Source: Streptomyces sp. DG2A-72
GTDB taxonomy: Bacteria > Actinomycetota > Actinomycetes > Streptomycetales > Streptomycetaceae
Reading direction: 5' to 3'
DNA: 64,000 nucleotides
NCBI RefSeq assembly: GCF_030499575.1
Contig: NZ_JASTLC010000001.1
Coordinates: forward strand, 10,006,001 to 10,070,000
The position numbers and the translations under genes were made by a program. This document shows positions 35,800 to 44,625 of this stretch, piece after piece. The notes under the pieces were generated by a model. It made no database searches. It was not told the origin of the DNA and worked only from the letters and a program-made list of their open reading frames with translations. Position 1 is the stretch's first letter; each line of letters begins with the position of its first letter.

Positions 35800-36759
35800 C
35801 TAGGTGTGCTGCTTGGACACGTTGGTGACGCGGCTGGCTGGGGTTTGGCCGCTGATTCCTGTGTGGGGTCGGTGGTAGTTGTACCAGTCCAGCCAGTCGG
35901 GAAACGCCGCTTGGCGTTCGGTTTCTGAGGTGTAGGGCTGCCGGTAGGCCCATTCGTCGAGCAGGGTGCGGTGGAAGCGTTCGACCTTGCCGTTGGTCTG
36001 GGGCCGCCAGGGGCGAGTCCACCGGGGGCTGATACCCAGCTCGTGGCAGGTCTTGCGCCAGGTGTTCTTCGTGTAGGCCCAGGCGTTGTCGGTCAGCACC
36101 CGCTCGATGACGACGCCGTATTTGGCGAACCATGCGGTGGCCCGAACCAGGAAGGCCGCGCAGGTCGGGGCCGTTTCATCGGGCAGATGCTCGGTGTAGG
36201 CAAGGCGGGAGTGGTCGTCGAGGGCGGTATGCAGGTACAGGTAACCGTGGCCTGCGCGGGCCTGGTTGCTCCGGCCGGTGGCCCGGCCGAGTACCTTGTG
36301 GCCGCCGCCGTCAGGGATGCGGCCGAGCTTCTTGACGTCGATGTGGACCAGTTCGCCGGGGCGTGTGCGCTCGTAGCGGCGCACCGGTCGGCCGGTTGCC
36401 CGGTCCAGACTTGCCAGCGGGGGCAAACAGTGATCACGCAGGATGCGGTGGGCGGTGGAAGCGGCCACACCGGTGCGCACTGCCAGCCTGAGCGGTCCGA
36501 TCCGGTGCTCTTGCCGCAGGTGCACCACCCGCTCTTCGACCGCGGCCGCAGTCTTGCGCGGGGAGTGATGGGGGCGGCTGGAGCGGTCGTACATGCCGGC
36601 CCATCCCCGCAGCCGGTAGCGGTCGGCCCACCTTTTCGCGGTGGTGTGGCTGATCTGGAACCGTTCGGCTGCCTGCCGTAACGGCCAGCCGTCCTCGACC
36701 ACGCACCAGGCCAGACGCAGTCTGCCGGTAGGCGTCAGCGGGGCATTACGGTGGCACAT
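35800..36759 (-). CDS. IS481-family transposase
   Basis: 319 residues. N-terminal helix-turn-helix LRQAAERFQISHTTAKRWAD, then the rve/DDE integrase core: Asp in GELVHIDVKKLGRI, Asp in VIERVLTDNAWAYTK, Glu in PQTNGKVERFHRTL, and the C-terminal WYNYHRPHTG typical of the family. Complete in one frame; the stop lies just outside the IS left end. Confidence 0.93.
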   Translation of the reverse strand: MCHRNAPLTPTGRLRLAWCVVEDGWPLRQAAERFQISHTTAKRWADRYRLRGWAGMYDRSSRPHHSPRKTAAAVEERVVHLRQEHRIGPLRLAVRTGVAASTAHRILRDHCLPPLASLDRATGRPVRRYERTRPGELVHIDVKKLGRIPDGGGHKVLGRATGRSNQARAGHGYLYLHTALDDHSRLAYTEHLPDETAPTCAAFLVRATAWFAKYGVVIERVLTDNAWAYTKNTWRKTCHELGISPRWTRPWRPQTNGKVERFHRTLLDEWAYRQPYTSETERQAAFPDWLDWYNYHRPHTGISGQTPASRVTNVSKQHT

Positions 36760-36865
36760 GAGGGCCTCCTGCGGTCGGCGGACGATGTCGCAATCCCCAC
36801 CGAATCCAGAAGGCCCTCACCCATGCAAGACCACGGTGCCGTCACCAACGTGCCCGAACAGCACA
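35805..36865 (-). mobile_element. IS481-family insertion sequence with 6-bp target duplication
   Basis: Ends TGTGCTGCTTGGACACGTTG (35805) and its imperfect inverse ending GCACA at 36865. Direct repeat ACTAGG flanks it (35799-35804 and 36866-36871). The duplicated target is the outer edge of composite element 2, so the IS481 inserted after that element was in place. Confidence 0.85.
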
Positions 36866-36903
36866 ACTAGGGCCTGTTTCAAAAGCCTGCCTCGTGCGAG
36901 CGG

Positions 36904-37341
36904 TCAGTCGGCGGAGAGGATGTCGGCAAGACTCACAGCGGGGCGGCCAAACATGTCTGTCAGCGTGCGCTGCTGGCGCTCGGTCAAGGTGGCAACGAAG
37001 ATCACTGCGTCAGCTTTGACCTGGTCACAGGCCTGAGCCACCTCGCGGACCTTTCCGTAGCTCAGCAGAGTCCGCGAGGAGTAGGGCAGGCCCATCTTCT
37101 GGACCCCGCCGTCCGAGACGCCTCGTCGTTGCACGATCTGCACGACGACCCGAGCGCCGTGCGCTGCCAGTTCCGTCGCTGCCGACGCCATGAGCGCTTC
37201 GAAGTCCTTCTGCTTCGCAGAGAAGTAGCCAACCAGGACCACATCAGCGCCCACGGCTGTGAGCCGGAACGCCTCGCGCTGGGCTGGCTCCGACGGCGCA
37301 CGGCGAGCCAGGCGCCGGTCGCGCCTTCGTGGCTGATGCAT
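36904..37341 (-). CDS. Stand-alone HflX N-terminal domain protein, cargo of element 2
   Basis: 145 residues resembling the N-terminal (ribosome-interacting) domain of the GTPase HflX: ADVVLVGYFSAKQKDFEALM, ARVVVQIVQRRGVSDGGVQK (QRR motif), RTLLSYGKVREVAQACDQVK (GKxxE) and ADAVIFVATLTERQQRTLTD. The GTPase domain is absent and the protein ends cleanly at RPAVSLADILSAD. HflX splits stalled or drug-blocked ribosomes; a domain alone might bind ribosomes without GTPase. It lies within the element's inverted repeats. Identification from motifs is fairly firm; function is inference. Confidence 0.7.
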   Translation of the reverse strand: MHQPRRRDRRLARRAPSEPAQREAFRLTAVGADVVLVGYFSAKQKDFEALMASAATELAAHGARVVVQIVQRRGVSDGGVQKMGLPYSSRTLLSYGKVREVAQACDQVKADAVIFVATLTERQQRTLTDMFGRPAVSLADILSAD

Positions 37342-37489
37342 GCGCCACAGGCTAAATGTCTGGCTACCTGCAGCGATACCGCATTTCTCGCTAACCGAGG
37401 CTGGCGAGCAAGGTCAGAGCCACTCGTTGATGACGGCGATGGTGACGGTGGCCTCGTAGCGGACGGCGAGCTTGATGCCCCTATGGATG

Positions 37490-38613
37490 TCAAGCAGCTG
37501 ATCTTGGCTTGTCCGTGCTTGATCGGAGTGTGACGATCGCCTGATAGATCTCGCGTGCGACGTAGCGTTTGAGGCAGCGAATAGCTTTTCGGCGTGTCTT
37601 GCCTTCACAGACTCGGCGTTCGACGTAGGCGCGGGTGCGAGTGTCCCAGCGCATCCGGGCCAGGACGATCGTGTAGAGGGCGGAGTTGGCCTGGCGGTCA
37701 CCGCCGCGGTTGAGTCTGCGGCGCTGGGTCTTGCCGGAGGATGCTTCGACGGGGCTTGCGCCGCAGAGAGCGGCGAAGGACGCCTCGCTGCCCATTCGCT
37801 GTGGGGTGTCCCCGGCCGATGTCAGCAGTCCCCGGCCGCTGTCAGCAGCGCGGCAGCGGTGTCGGGGCCGACGCCGTAGACATCAAGGAGCCTGGGCGCG
37901 CAGGCGCCGATCGCCGCCGTGATCCGCTTGGTGAGGTCGCTGATTTCGTCGGTGAGATGCAGGATGCGCCTGGCCAGGAGACGGAGTGTGTGTCGGGCGG
38001 CTGCCTCGGGGCTGGATCCCTCGCCGTGGCTCAGTTCGCTGCAACAGCGGATGAGCTTGGGGTTGCTCAGGCCGGCCAGGGACTCACGAAGGGCGGGGTC
38101 TGCGGCGACCAGGATGGCTTTGAGCTGGTTGATGGCCTGCGAACGGGACTTGACCGCGGAGGTCTTGGCCATTTTGAACAACCGGATTGTCTCCACCGGG
38201 CCGTTGGCGGTCTTGGCGGCAGCGGTGGCCCGACCGGAGAGGACGGCGTGAGCCGCTGCTGCCGCGTCGATCGCGTCGGTCTTGCCGCGTCGGCGCCGTA
38301 CGGCTTTGTCCGGCTGGTTGACTTCGGTGACCGTAAGGCCCTCGCTGAGCAGGTAGCGGGTCAGTGCGGCTCCGTAGGAGCCGGTGCACTCCACACCGGC
38401 CCGCTGTAAGTGTCCGAAGAAGCGGGCCCAGGACAGGAGCTGGCGGTATCCCTCCCTCGTGGTGGGGAAGGTACGGCTGGCCACCGCTGCTCCGGTACTG
38501 GTGACTACAGCGGCTGCGTGTACGTCTTTGTGTGTGTCCACCCCGAGCACCACCTCCTCGCTCAGGTCAGTGATGTGGTGACGTGGATGGGTGTGCTGGG
38601 CCATGCTGGTCAC
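37490..38613 (-). pseudogene. IS110-family transposase, element 2, broken by a 20-bp tandem duplication
   Basis: Near-identical to the intact gene at 16401-17504. A 20-bp segment is present twice in tandem (37808-37827 and 37828-37847, one mismatch), which shifts the frame and stops the protein at AAGDC (37822). The remaining C-terminal part (GSEASFAALCGASPVEASSG onwards) continues in another frame to 37490. Could only be mobilised by the intact copy in element 1. Confidence 0.9.
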
Positions 38614-38772
38614 GGTCGACTGTCTCCTGACGCCTCGGGAACACCGGCCGACGCCGGGCCGAGTGCGGCGGTCAGGACTGTGACGGTGCCTGTCGCGAAG
38701 GCCCCTATCGGGACACGCCCCCCGGTCCGGCGGCAGCTTGCGCCGCCTCAGACAGCGGTCGGCAGATCAAAC

Positions 38773-39656
38773 TCAAGGCACCAAGGCCAGTCGTATCGCG
38801 GGCCAGACCACCGCCCGAGGCGGCACCCACACATCCTCACAGTCATACCGCGTGGCCACCGCTCGGTGGCGCTTGAGGCGATTGATCCCGCACTCCACAG
38901 CGTGCCGCTCGCGGTAGTCGATCTTGTCGAACTTCGGCGGACGGCCACCGCGAGAGCCCAGCTTCTTGCGGTTGCGGATCTGGTCGGACTTCTCCGGGAT
39001 CGTGCAGCGGATTCCGCGTTTGCGTAGGTAGTCGCGGTTGGCTCGGGACCCGTAGGCCTTATCGGCCCGCACCCGGTCCGGTCGTCGGCGCGGCCTTCCG
39101 ATGCCTACGCGGGGCACCCGGATGCGCTCCAGGACCGGCTGGAACTGGGGACTGTCGTGCCGGTGGCCGGCGGTGACCAGGAAGGACAGCGGCTTCTGTC
39201 CGTGCTCGACCGCCAGGTGCACCTTCGTGGTCAGTCCACCGCGTGAGCGTCCGAGCCCGTGGTCGGCGGGCTCGACTGTGACTCCGCCGGGTTTGTCTCG
39301 CTGCAGATCCCCCTTTTGCGAGCTCCGGCGGCGTGCTGATGGGCTCGCGCGACGGTGGAGTCAACGCTCACGTCCCAGGTGATCAGGCCTTTCGCGTCGG
39401 CCTCGGCCTGCAGCTGGGTGAGGATCCGACTCCAGGTGCCGTCGCGCTGCCAGCGACGGAAGAGTCCGTAGACGGTCTCCCACTCGCCGTAGCGTGCGGG
39501 AACGTCGCGCCAGGGGGCGCCGGTTCGCGTACGCCAGCGTATGCCGTTGATCAGCTGCCGCTTGGACCAGACCGGAGGCCGTCCCGGCTTCTTGCCCGCC
39601 GGTAACAGCGGTTCCAGTCTGGCCCATTGCCCGCTCGTCAGATCTCCACGCTCCAC
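38773..39656 (-). CDS. IS5-family transposase, element 2 (two overlapping frames)
   Basis: First frame from ATG 39656: [40 protein letters not shown] and [20 protein letters not shown] (catalytic Asp). It then passes AAAAGGGGG and ends at 39231. The second frame, shifted by -1, carries [20 protein letters not shown], the [17 protein letters not shown] region (second Asp) and [20 protein letters not shown] (Glu). Such -1 frameshift arrangements on A/G runs are usual for IS5-family elements, so a fused active transposase of ~293 residues is likely. Confidence 0.8.
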
Positions 39657-39702
39657 GAGTGGATCATGGCAGACCTTGATCCACTTTTGAAACAGGCCCT
39701 AG

Positions 39703-40265
39703 TAGGGCTTGGTCAGGTTGGTGTCGCGGTGGGCTGCGCCCTGTTCGGGGCGGTGACGATCCGCGCCCGCAGGTTCCCCAAGGTGCCGTCATGGGCGTAC
39801 GCCGTCGCGCTGCCGCTGTTCGCGTTTCTGATCGCGCTGCCCGACTCGGTGTTCACGAGCGCGCTGCACATCGTCGTCGGGGCCACGTTGAAATGGCTCT
39901 CGGCGGCGCTGTGGCAGTCGTCCCCGACGAGCGACCGGGTCGGCGTTCCGCGAAGTGATGCTCGCGCTGCCTGACGACTCAGCGCAGAAGCACTTCGAAA
40001 GCCTGCGTGGGCTGCTGGGCGCCCGCTTCGACCGGCGCTCAGGCCTAACTGGCGAAGTGGGGCTGGGCACGAGGTGACGGGGGCCGGCCGCGCTGCTCCG
40101 CGAACAGCGCATCCCGCGTGCACGGTGCCCCTCGATGGCAACGGACGCGAGTACGGCAGTCAGATTCCTGATCGGTCCGCGGTGGCTGAACGAGCGGCTC
40201 GCGCCGCGCACCACGACGAATGGTGCGCGGCGTGAGCGCTGCTGGGACGACGGTCGGGCTTGTCG
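39703..40265 (+). other. Gap with membrane-protein relics
   Basis: Right after element 2 a plus frame encodes VSVGCALFGAVTI-like membrane sequence (ALPLFAFLIALPDSVFTSAL) to about 39900, cut by the element on its left. Further on, REVMLALPDDSAQKHFESLR looks like a separate relic. Neither has a start or a recognisable family. No intact gene. Confidence 0.35.
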
Positions 40266-41027
40266 TCAGGCCAACAGTTCCTGACGAACCGCGGCCTTCA
40301 GGTCGGCCAGCGCTTGGCGGTAGAACCGGGGGCCGTAGGAGACTCGCGCTACGCCCAGCGCACTGAGCTTGGCCAGGTCCAGCACGTCCGGCCTGGTGTT
40401 GGCGTTGACCGGCCCGGGCAATTCGGCGACCAGGGTGACAAGGTCCCGCTCGTCGCCGACACCGATCGGGTAGACGCAGTCAGCCCCCGCCTCCAGGTAG
40501 CGGCGGCCTCGGCGGACCGCTTCCGCGACCCGCTCCTCCTCAGCCACCCCGGCTCCCGGCAGGAAGGCGTCGACGCGCGCGTTGACAACGAGGGGGACCC
40601 CGGCGTCGTCCGCGGCGGCTCGGATGGCCGACAGCCGCTCGGCATGCGCACCGGCGTCGACGAGTCCGCCTGCGGGGTGATCGGTGTCCTCCAGGTTGCA
40701 GCCGACCACGCCGGTCTCCAGCAACCGGTCCACCAGTTCCCGCGGCCGCAGTCCGTATCCCGCCTCGGCATCCATGGTGACCGGGACCTCCACCACACGG
40801 GCGATCCGGCCGGCCGCGGCGAACATCTCCTGCCAGGGCGCGCCCTCGCCGTCGGGGTAACCGAGCACCTCCGCGATCGCCGCGCTCGTGGTTGCCACCG
40901 CGGAGAACCCGGTCTCAGCCATGATCCTGGCGGTGGCCGCGTCCCACGCGTTCGGCAGAACGAGCATCTCATCGGCGTGATGCAGCTCGCGGAGCCGAAC
41001 GGCATACGCCTTCAAGTCAGCGGTCAT
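40266..41027 (-). CDS. Isocitrate lyase/phosphoenolpyruvate mutase family protein
   Basis: 253 residues, ICL/PEPM TIM-barrel. LVLPNAWDAATARIMAETGF, AATTSAAIAEVLGYPDGEGA, VTMDAEAGYGLRPRELVDRL (metal-site Asp and Glu) and GCNLEDTDHPAGGLVDAGAH are the family hallmarks, with VNARVDAFLPG. Members cleave or isomerise C-C or C-P bonds (methylisocitrate lyase-like, oxaloacetase-like); the key Cys of true isocitrate lyases is not evident. It is followed downstream of two SDRs on the same strand with a 30-base gap, so one operon is likely. Confidence 0.9.
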   Translation of the reverse strand: MTADLKAYAVRLRELHHADEMLVLPNAWDAATARIMAETGFSAVATTSAAIAEVLGYPDGEGAPWQEMFAAAGRIARVVEVPVTMDAEAGYGLRPRELVDRLLETGVVGCNLEDTDHPAGGLVDAGAHAERLSAIRAAADDAGVPLVVNARVDAFLPGAGVAEEERVAEAVRRGRRYLEAGADCVYPIGVGDERDLVTLVAELPGPVNANTRPDVLDLAKLSALGVARVSYGPRFYRQALADLKAAVRQELLA

Positions 41028-41057
41028 GTGATTCCTTCAAGTCGTGCGGACGCACCG

Positions 41058-41849
41058 TCAATCGGTGATCAAGCCGCCGGTGAGGTTGGTGATGGCCCCG
41101 GTCATCGCGCTGCAGCGGTCCGAGGCGACGAAGGCGGCGACATTGGCGATCTCGGCAACTGTGGGCAGCTGCTTGCGCAGCGTCAGGTCGGCCATGCGGC
41201 CGCTGAACGCGTCGCGGCTGATGCCGTAGGCAGCGGCGTGCAAGCCGTACACCTCGGACAGCTGCGGCGTTTCCGGCATCCCCGCCGCGTTCAGGCACAC
41301 GACTCGGACGCCGTGCGGTCCCAGTTCGGCGGCCAGCCCCCGGGACAGACCTTCGATCGCCGCCCATGCCGGTGCCATGCCTCCCATGAGAGGGACGGCC
41401 GTCCGTGACGGACTCGCCGTGAGCGTCACGATCACGCCTGCCCCCTGCTCGGTCATCCGCCGTGCGGCGGCTCTGGCGGTCAGGAAGTTGGCCCTGGAGT
41501 ACGTGGCGATGGGCAAGTCGAAGGCGTCGGGCGACAGATCGACGATCCTGGTGCCCTGTATGCCCGTCTGGGGCAGGCTGATGGCGTTGAACGAGATGTC
41601 GAGCAAGCCGGCGGTCCGGACCACCGCATCGGCGTGTGCTTCGACGGCGCCCTCATCCAGCGCATCCACCGTGGCCACCTCGGCGACGGCACCCGAGGCG
41701 CGGATCTCATCGGCGATCACCTCCAGCGCGCCGCTGGTGCGTCCGGTGAGGAAGACCCGTGCTCCCTCCGCGGCGAAGGCCTGGGCGACCGCGCTTCCGA
41801 CGGCACCGCCGGCTCCGTAGACGATCGCGTTCTTCCTTTCGAGCAGCAC
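41058..41849 (-). CDS. SDR-fold protein with catalytic Tyr and Lys replaced
   Basis: 263 residues. It keeps the Rossmann cofactor motif YGAGGAVGSAVAQAFAAEG, but the NAG motif is NAISLP, the catalytic-loop Ser sits in LTASPS, and the YxxxK block reads MAPAWAAIEG, so Tyr is Met and Lys is Trp. The C-terminal LTGGLITD remains. It should bind a dinucleotide but cannot use the classical SDR chemistry. Overlaps a row of same-strand genes: 14 bases from the next SDR and 30 from the PEP-mutase-like gene. Confidence 0.88.
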   Translation of the reverse strand: MLLERKNAIVYGAGGAVGSAVAQAFAAEGARVFLTGRTSGALEVIADEIRASGAVAEVATVDALDEGAVEAHADAVVRTAGLLDISFNAISLPQTGIQGTRIVDLSPDAFDLPIATYSRANFLTARAAARRMTEQGAGVIVTLTASPSRTAVPLMGGMAPAWAAIEGLSRGLAAELGPHGVRVVCLNAAGMPETPQLSEVYGLHAAAYGISRDAFSGRMADLTLRKQLPTVAEIANVAAFVASDRCSAMTGAITNLTGGLITD

Positions 41850-41863
41850 TATTACTCCCGGTG

Positions 41864-42586
41864 TCAGGTGGCCGGCACAGCGTCGAGCAGTGCCGTGTTC
41901 CGGCGCTCGAGCGCCTTGACCGCACCGGTGTGCCAGCTCTCCTCCAGCGCCGCCGACATGGGATCGGGGAAGATTTCCTCCTCACCGTTCTCCACGCCCT
42001 CGACGATCGCTCGCGCGACGGCCTGCGGAGAGGTCTTCGGGATGTCCCAGTCCCGGATCATGTCGGTGTCCACGGGGCCGGGCAGAGCGGCGTGCACGGT
42101 CACGCCCTGCCGCTTCAACAGGGCGCGCAGCGACTGTGACAGGGAGAACGCCGCCGCTTTGGAGATCGCGTACGCCGGAGTGATCGGCACCGTGGCGAGC
42201 GCCGCGAGCGACAGCACGTTGACGATGGCTCCCTGAGAACGAGTCAGCAACGGCAGGAAGGCCTGGGTGACGCCATAGGTGCCGAAGAGGTTGACGGCGA
42301 GGTGCTGTTCGAGTGCGGAAGGATCGCTGAGGTCGTCGGGGAGAGCCACGCCGGCGTTGTTGATGAGGACGTCGAGACAGTCCACGCTCTGGGCGGCTGC
42401 CCGCACCTGCGCCGCGCTCGTCACGTCCAGGGTCACGGGAGTGACCCGCTCGTCCGGATGAGACACAGGCCGACGCGCGGCGGCGTACACCCGCTTCGCG
42501 CCTCGCCGCAAGGCTTCCTCGACCAGCGCCTGCCCGATACCGCGGTTGGCGCCGGTCACCAAAACGGTCCTGTCTGCGATTGTCAT
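41864..42586 (-). CDS. SDR family oxidoreductase
   Basis: 240 residues. Classical SDR: TVLVTGANRGIGQALVEEAL (TGxxxGIG), LINNAGVALP (NNAG), Ser in VLSLAALATVP, and catalytic PAYAISKAAAFSLSQ (YxxxK). Substrate unknown. First gene of a three-gene minus-strand run with the degenerate SDR and the PEP-mutase-like enzyme. Divergent from the sigma factor at 42750; ATG 42586. Confidence 0.9.
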   Translation of the reverse strand: MTIADRTVLVTGANRGIGQALVEEALRRGAKRVYAAARRPVSHPDERVTPVTLDVTSAAQVRAAAQSVDCLDVLINNAGVALPDDLSDPSALEQHLAVNLFGTYGVTQAFLPLLTRSQGAIVNVLSLAALATVPITPAYAISKAAAFSLSQSLRALLKRQGVTVHAALPGPVDTDMIRDWDIPKTSPQAVARAIVEGVENGEEEIFPDPMSAALEESWHTGAVKALERRNTALLDAVPAT

Positions 42587-42749
42587 GCCACTCTCCCGAT
42601 GAATGCGGACCGTCCACTGCGGCGGCTGCCGCTGCGGACACGTTCACTACGACAGACACAGCGCCCGCCCGAAATTGGGCACCCCGACAGCGACCAGTTC
42701 CGCTGCCCGCCGGTGTCAGTACGACGGAGGATCCAGACGGAGGTGGCAG

Positions 42750-43736
42750 ATGGAACTGCTCCAGCGGGCGCGTGCCGGCGACCGGGACGCGTTCAGTGCC
42801 CTGATCGAGCCGCACCGGGGCGAACTGCGGGTGCACTGCTATCGCATGCTCGGTTCGCTGCAGGACGCCGAGGACGCGCTGCAGGAGACGCTCCTGGCAG
42901 CGTGGCTCGGCGTCGACGGCTTCGAGGGGCGCTCGTCCCTGCGCACCTGGCTCTACCGCATCGCCACGAACCGGTGCCTCAACCTGCTGCGCTCGGCCAG
43001 CCGGCAGCCGGTGACCGCTCCGGTACCGGTATCGCTGCCGGAGCCGAGCCGCCTGGGTGAGGTGCTCTGGCTACAGCCGTATCCCGACGCCCTGCTGGAG
43101 GAGTTCACCGATCAGGCGCCGGGACCCGAGGCCCGATACGAGTCCCGCGAGGCGATCTCGCTCGCGTTCGTCACCGCCGTCCAGCTCCTGCCGCCGAACC
43201 AGCGCGCCGTACTCCTGCTGCGCGACGTGCTCGGGTACCGCGCCCGCGAGACCGCCAAGCTGCTCGGGCTCACCGAGGACGCGGTCACCAGCGCCCTCAA
43301 ACGCGCCCGCGCGACGATGAACGCGACGCGCTCCGCCGTCCCGCCACCACCCTCACCCGGTGGGCCGGAGGAACGTGCGCTGCTCGACCGCTTCGTCGCG
43401 GCCTTCACGCAACTCGACGTCGACGCGCTCATCGCGCTCATGACCGACGACATCTGGGTGCGGATGCCGCCTCTTCCCTTCGAATACCGTGGAAGCGACG
43501 ACGTGCACCGCTTCTTCAGCGTGATCCGCACCCTGCTGGGGCGGATCGATCGGATGGTGCCCGTCCGGGCGAACGGTCAGCCCGCGTGGGGGGAGTATGT
43601 GCGCGACCAGGTCACTGATGGCCTCCACCTCGTCGGCGTCATCGTGATCGGGCTCGCCGGCGACAGGATCTGCGAGCTCACCCGGTTCGAGACGGCGGTG
43701 GCGCCGTACTTCGGTCTGCCCCGGACACTCGACTAG
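42750..43736 (+). CDS. Sigma-70 family factor with a C-terminal SnoaL-like domain
   Basis: 328 residues. Region 2: LLQRARAGDRDAFSALIEPH, ELRVHCYRMLGSLQDAEDAL; region 4: LLPPNQRAVLLLRDVLGYRA then RETAKLLGLTEDAVTSALKR. From ~215 a SnoaL/NTF2-like tail (DRFVAAFTQLDVDALIALMT, VRMPPLPFEYRGSDDVHRFF, VRANGQPAWGEYVRD) like the SigG/TIGR02960 group. Such tails modulate the factor. ATG 42750 follows GGAGGTGG. It faces the SDR run, and SDRs are common partners of these factors. Confidence 0.9.
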   Translation: MELLQRARAGDRDAFSALIEPHRGELRVHCYRMLGSLQDAEDALQETLLAAWLGVDGFEGRSSLRTWLYRIATNRCLNLLRSASRQPVTAPVPVSLPEPSRLGEVLWLQPYPDALLEEFTDQAPGPEARYESREAISLAFVTAVQLLPPNQRAVLLLRDVLGYRARETAKLLGLTEDAVTSALKRARATMNATRSAVPPPPSPGGPEERALLDRFVAAFTQLDVDALIALMTDDIWVRMPPLPFEYRGSDDVHRFFSVIRTLLGRIDRMVPVRANGQPAWGEYVRDQVTDGLHLVGVIVIGLAGDRICELTRFETAVAPYFGLPRTLD

Positions 43737-43828
43737 GGCGCGTATCGAGTCATGAGCAATCTGCGCGATTCGCCCTCGCGGCGGGACCGGCACCGGGAAT
43801 TGGACCGTAGACCTCCTGCAAGACGCGA

Positions 43829-44625
43829 GTGCAACTGACGGACGAGGAATGGGAGTTCACCGGGCCGTACTTGCCGATGGGCTGGCGGCTGTTCGTGCCC
43901 GAGAGCTGGGATCCCGCCTCGCCGAAGGCCGAGGCCACCAAGGTGGCCCGCCGCACCCGGTGCGGCATCCCCGCCGAGGTCGGACACGTGGAGAAGCGGC
44001 AGCTGGCCCTGGACATGACCGACGAGACCAGATCGTGGGGCATCGATGTCCCGCTCGTCGTTGCACGACCACCGCCCAGCCGGAAGCGGCACGGCCGCAC
44101 ACCCCGCCCTACGCAGGTCGCGGCCCAAGGCCCCAGCCCGTTTGTCCCGAGCCGGCCAGACGGTGAAGAAGCTGGTCATCGCGGCCGGCACACAGGCGGC
44201 CCGGGCCGGTGCAGTGGCGGGAAGCCTCCCGTCCGGGCAGCGGCCGCAGCAGGGTCAAGCGCATGTACTCACGGTTCGTGGCCCTGCGGATCCGGCCCGC
44301 CGGACGCGAGATCCACAAGGCCGCAAGCGGACCCGAACTGCCGGTGCGCCGGCTGCCGGCCGAATGGCCCGCCACCGAGCCCGCACCCGTCCAGTTCTGG
44401 CCGTCCAACCTGCCCGCCGACACGGCGCTGGCCACCCTCGTGCGCACCGCGAAAACCGCGCTGGTGCATCGTGCACGACTACCGCGAGATGAACAGGTCT
44501 GGGCCTGGCCCACTTCGAAGGCCGGACCTGGCCATGCCTCTACCGAGTCGCACGCGAACTGCAGTTACTCCTCGCGCTCTGGACCGGCGCCTGCCCCACC
44601 TGTCAACGCGACATGCCAGAAGAGC
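43829..44625 (+). pseudogene. IS701-family transposase relic, many frameshifts
   Basis: Begins with LTDEEWEFTGPYLP, from an IS5-like start, fused to IS701 sequence: WRLFVPESWDPASPKAEATK, RRTRCGIPAEVGHVEKRQLA and DETRSWGIDVPLVVA. Then shifted frames carry VALRIRPAGREIHKA, RTAKTALVH, CIVHDYREMNR and the terminal LYRVARELQLLLALWTGACP. The complete path needs at least three frame changes. It ends where a truncated secreted-protein gene begins on the other strand. Confidence 0.75.

Larger units (their letters stand above)
36867..39702 (-). mobile_element. Composite IS5+IS110 element 2 with HflX-N cargo
   Basis: Bounded by a perfect 19-bp inverted repeat CTAGGGCCTGTTTCAAAAG (36867-36885) and its inverse (39684-39702). 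Contents from right to left: IS5 transposase, IS110 transposase (broken), then an HflX N-terminal-domain gene. It is inverted relative to element 1 at 15313-18103 and shares its IS5+IS110 half nearly base for base, down to about 37422, after which the sequences diverge. Confidence 0.8.
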
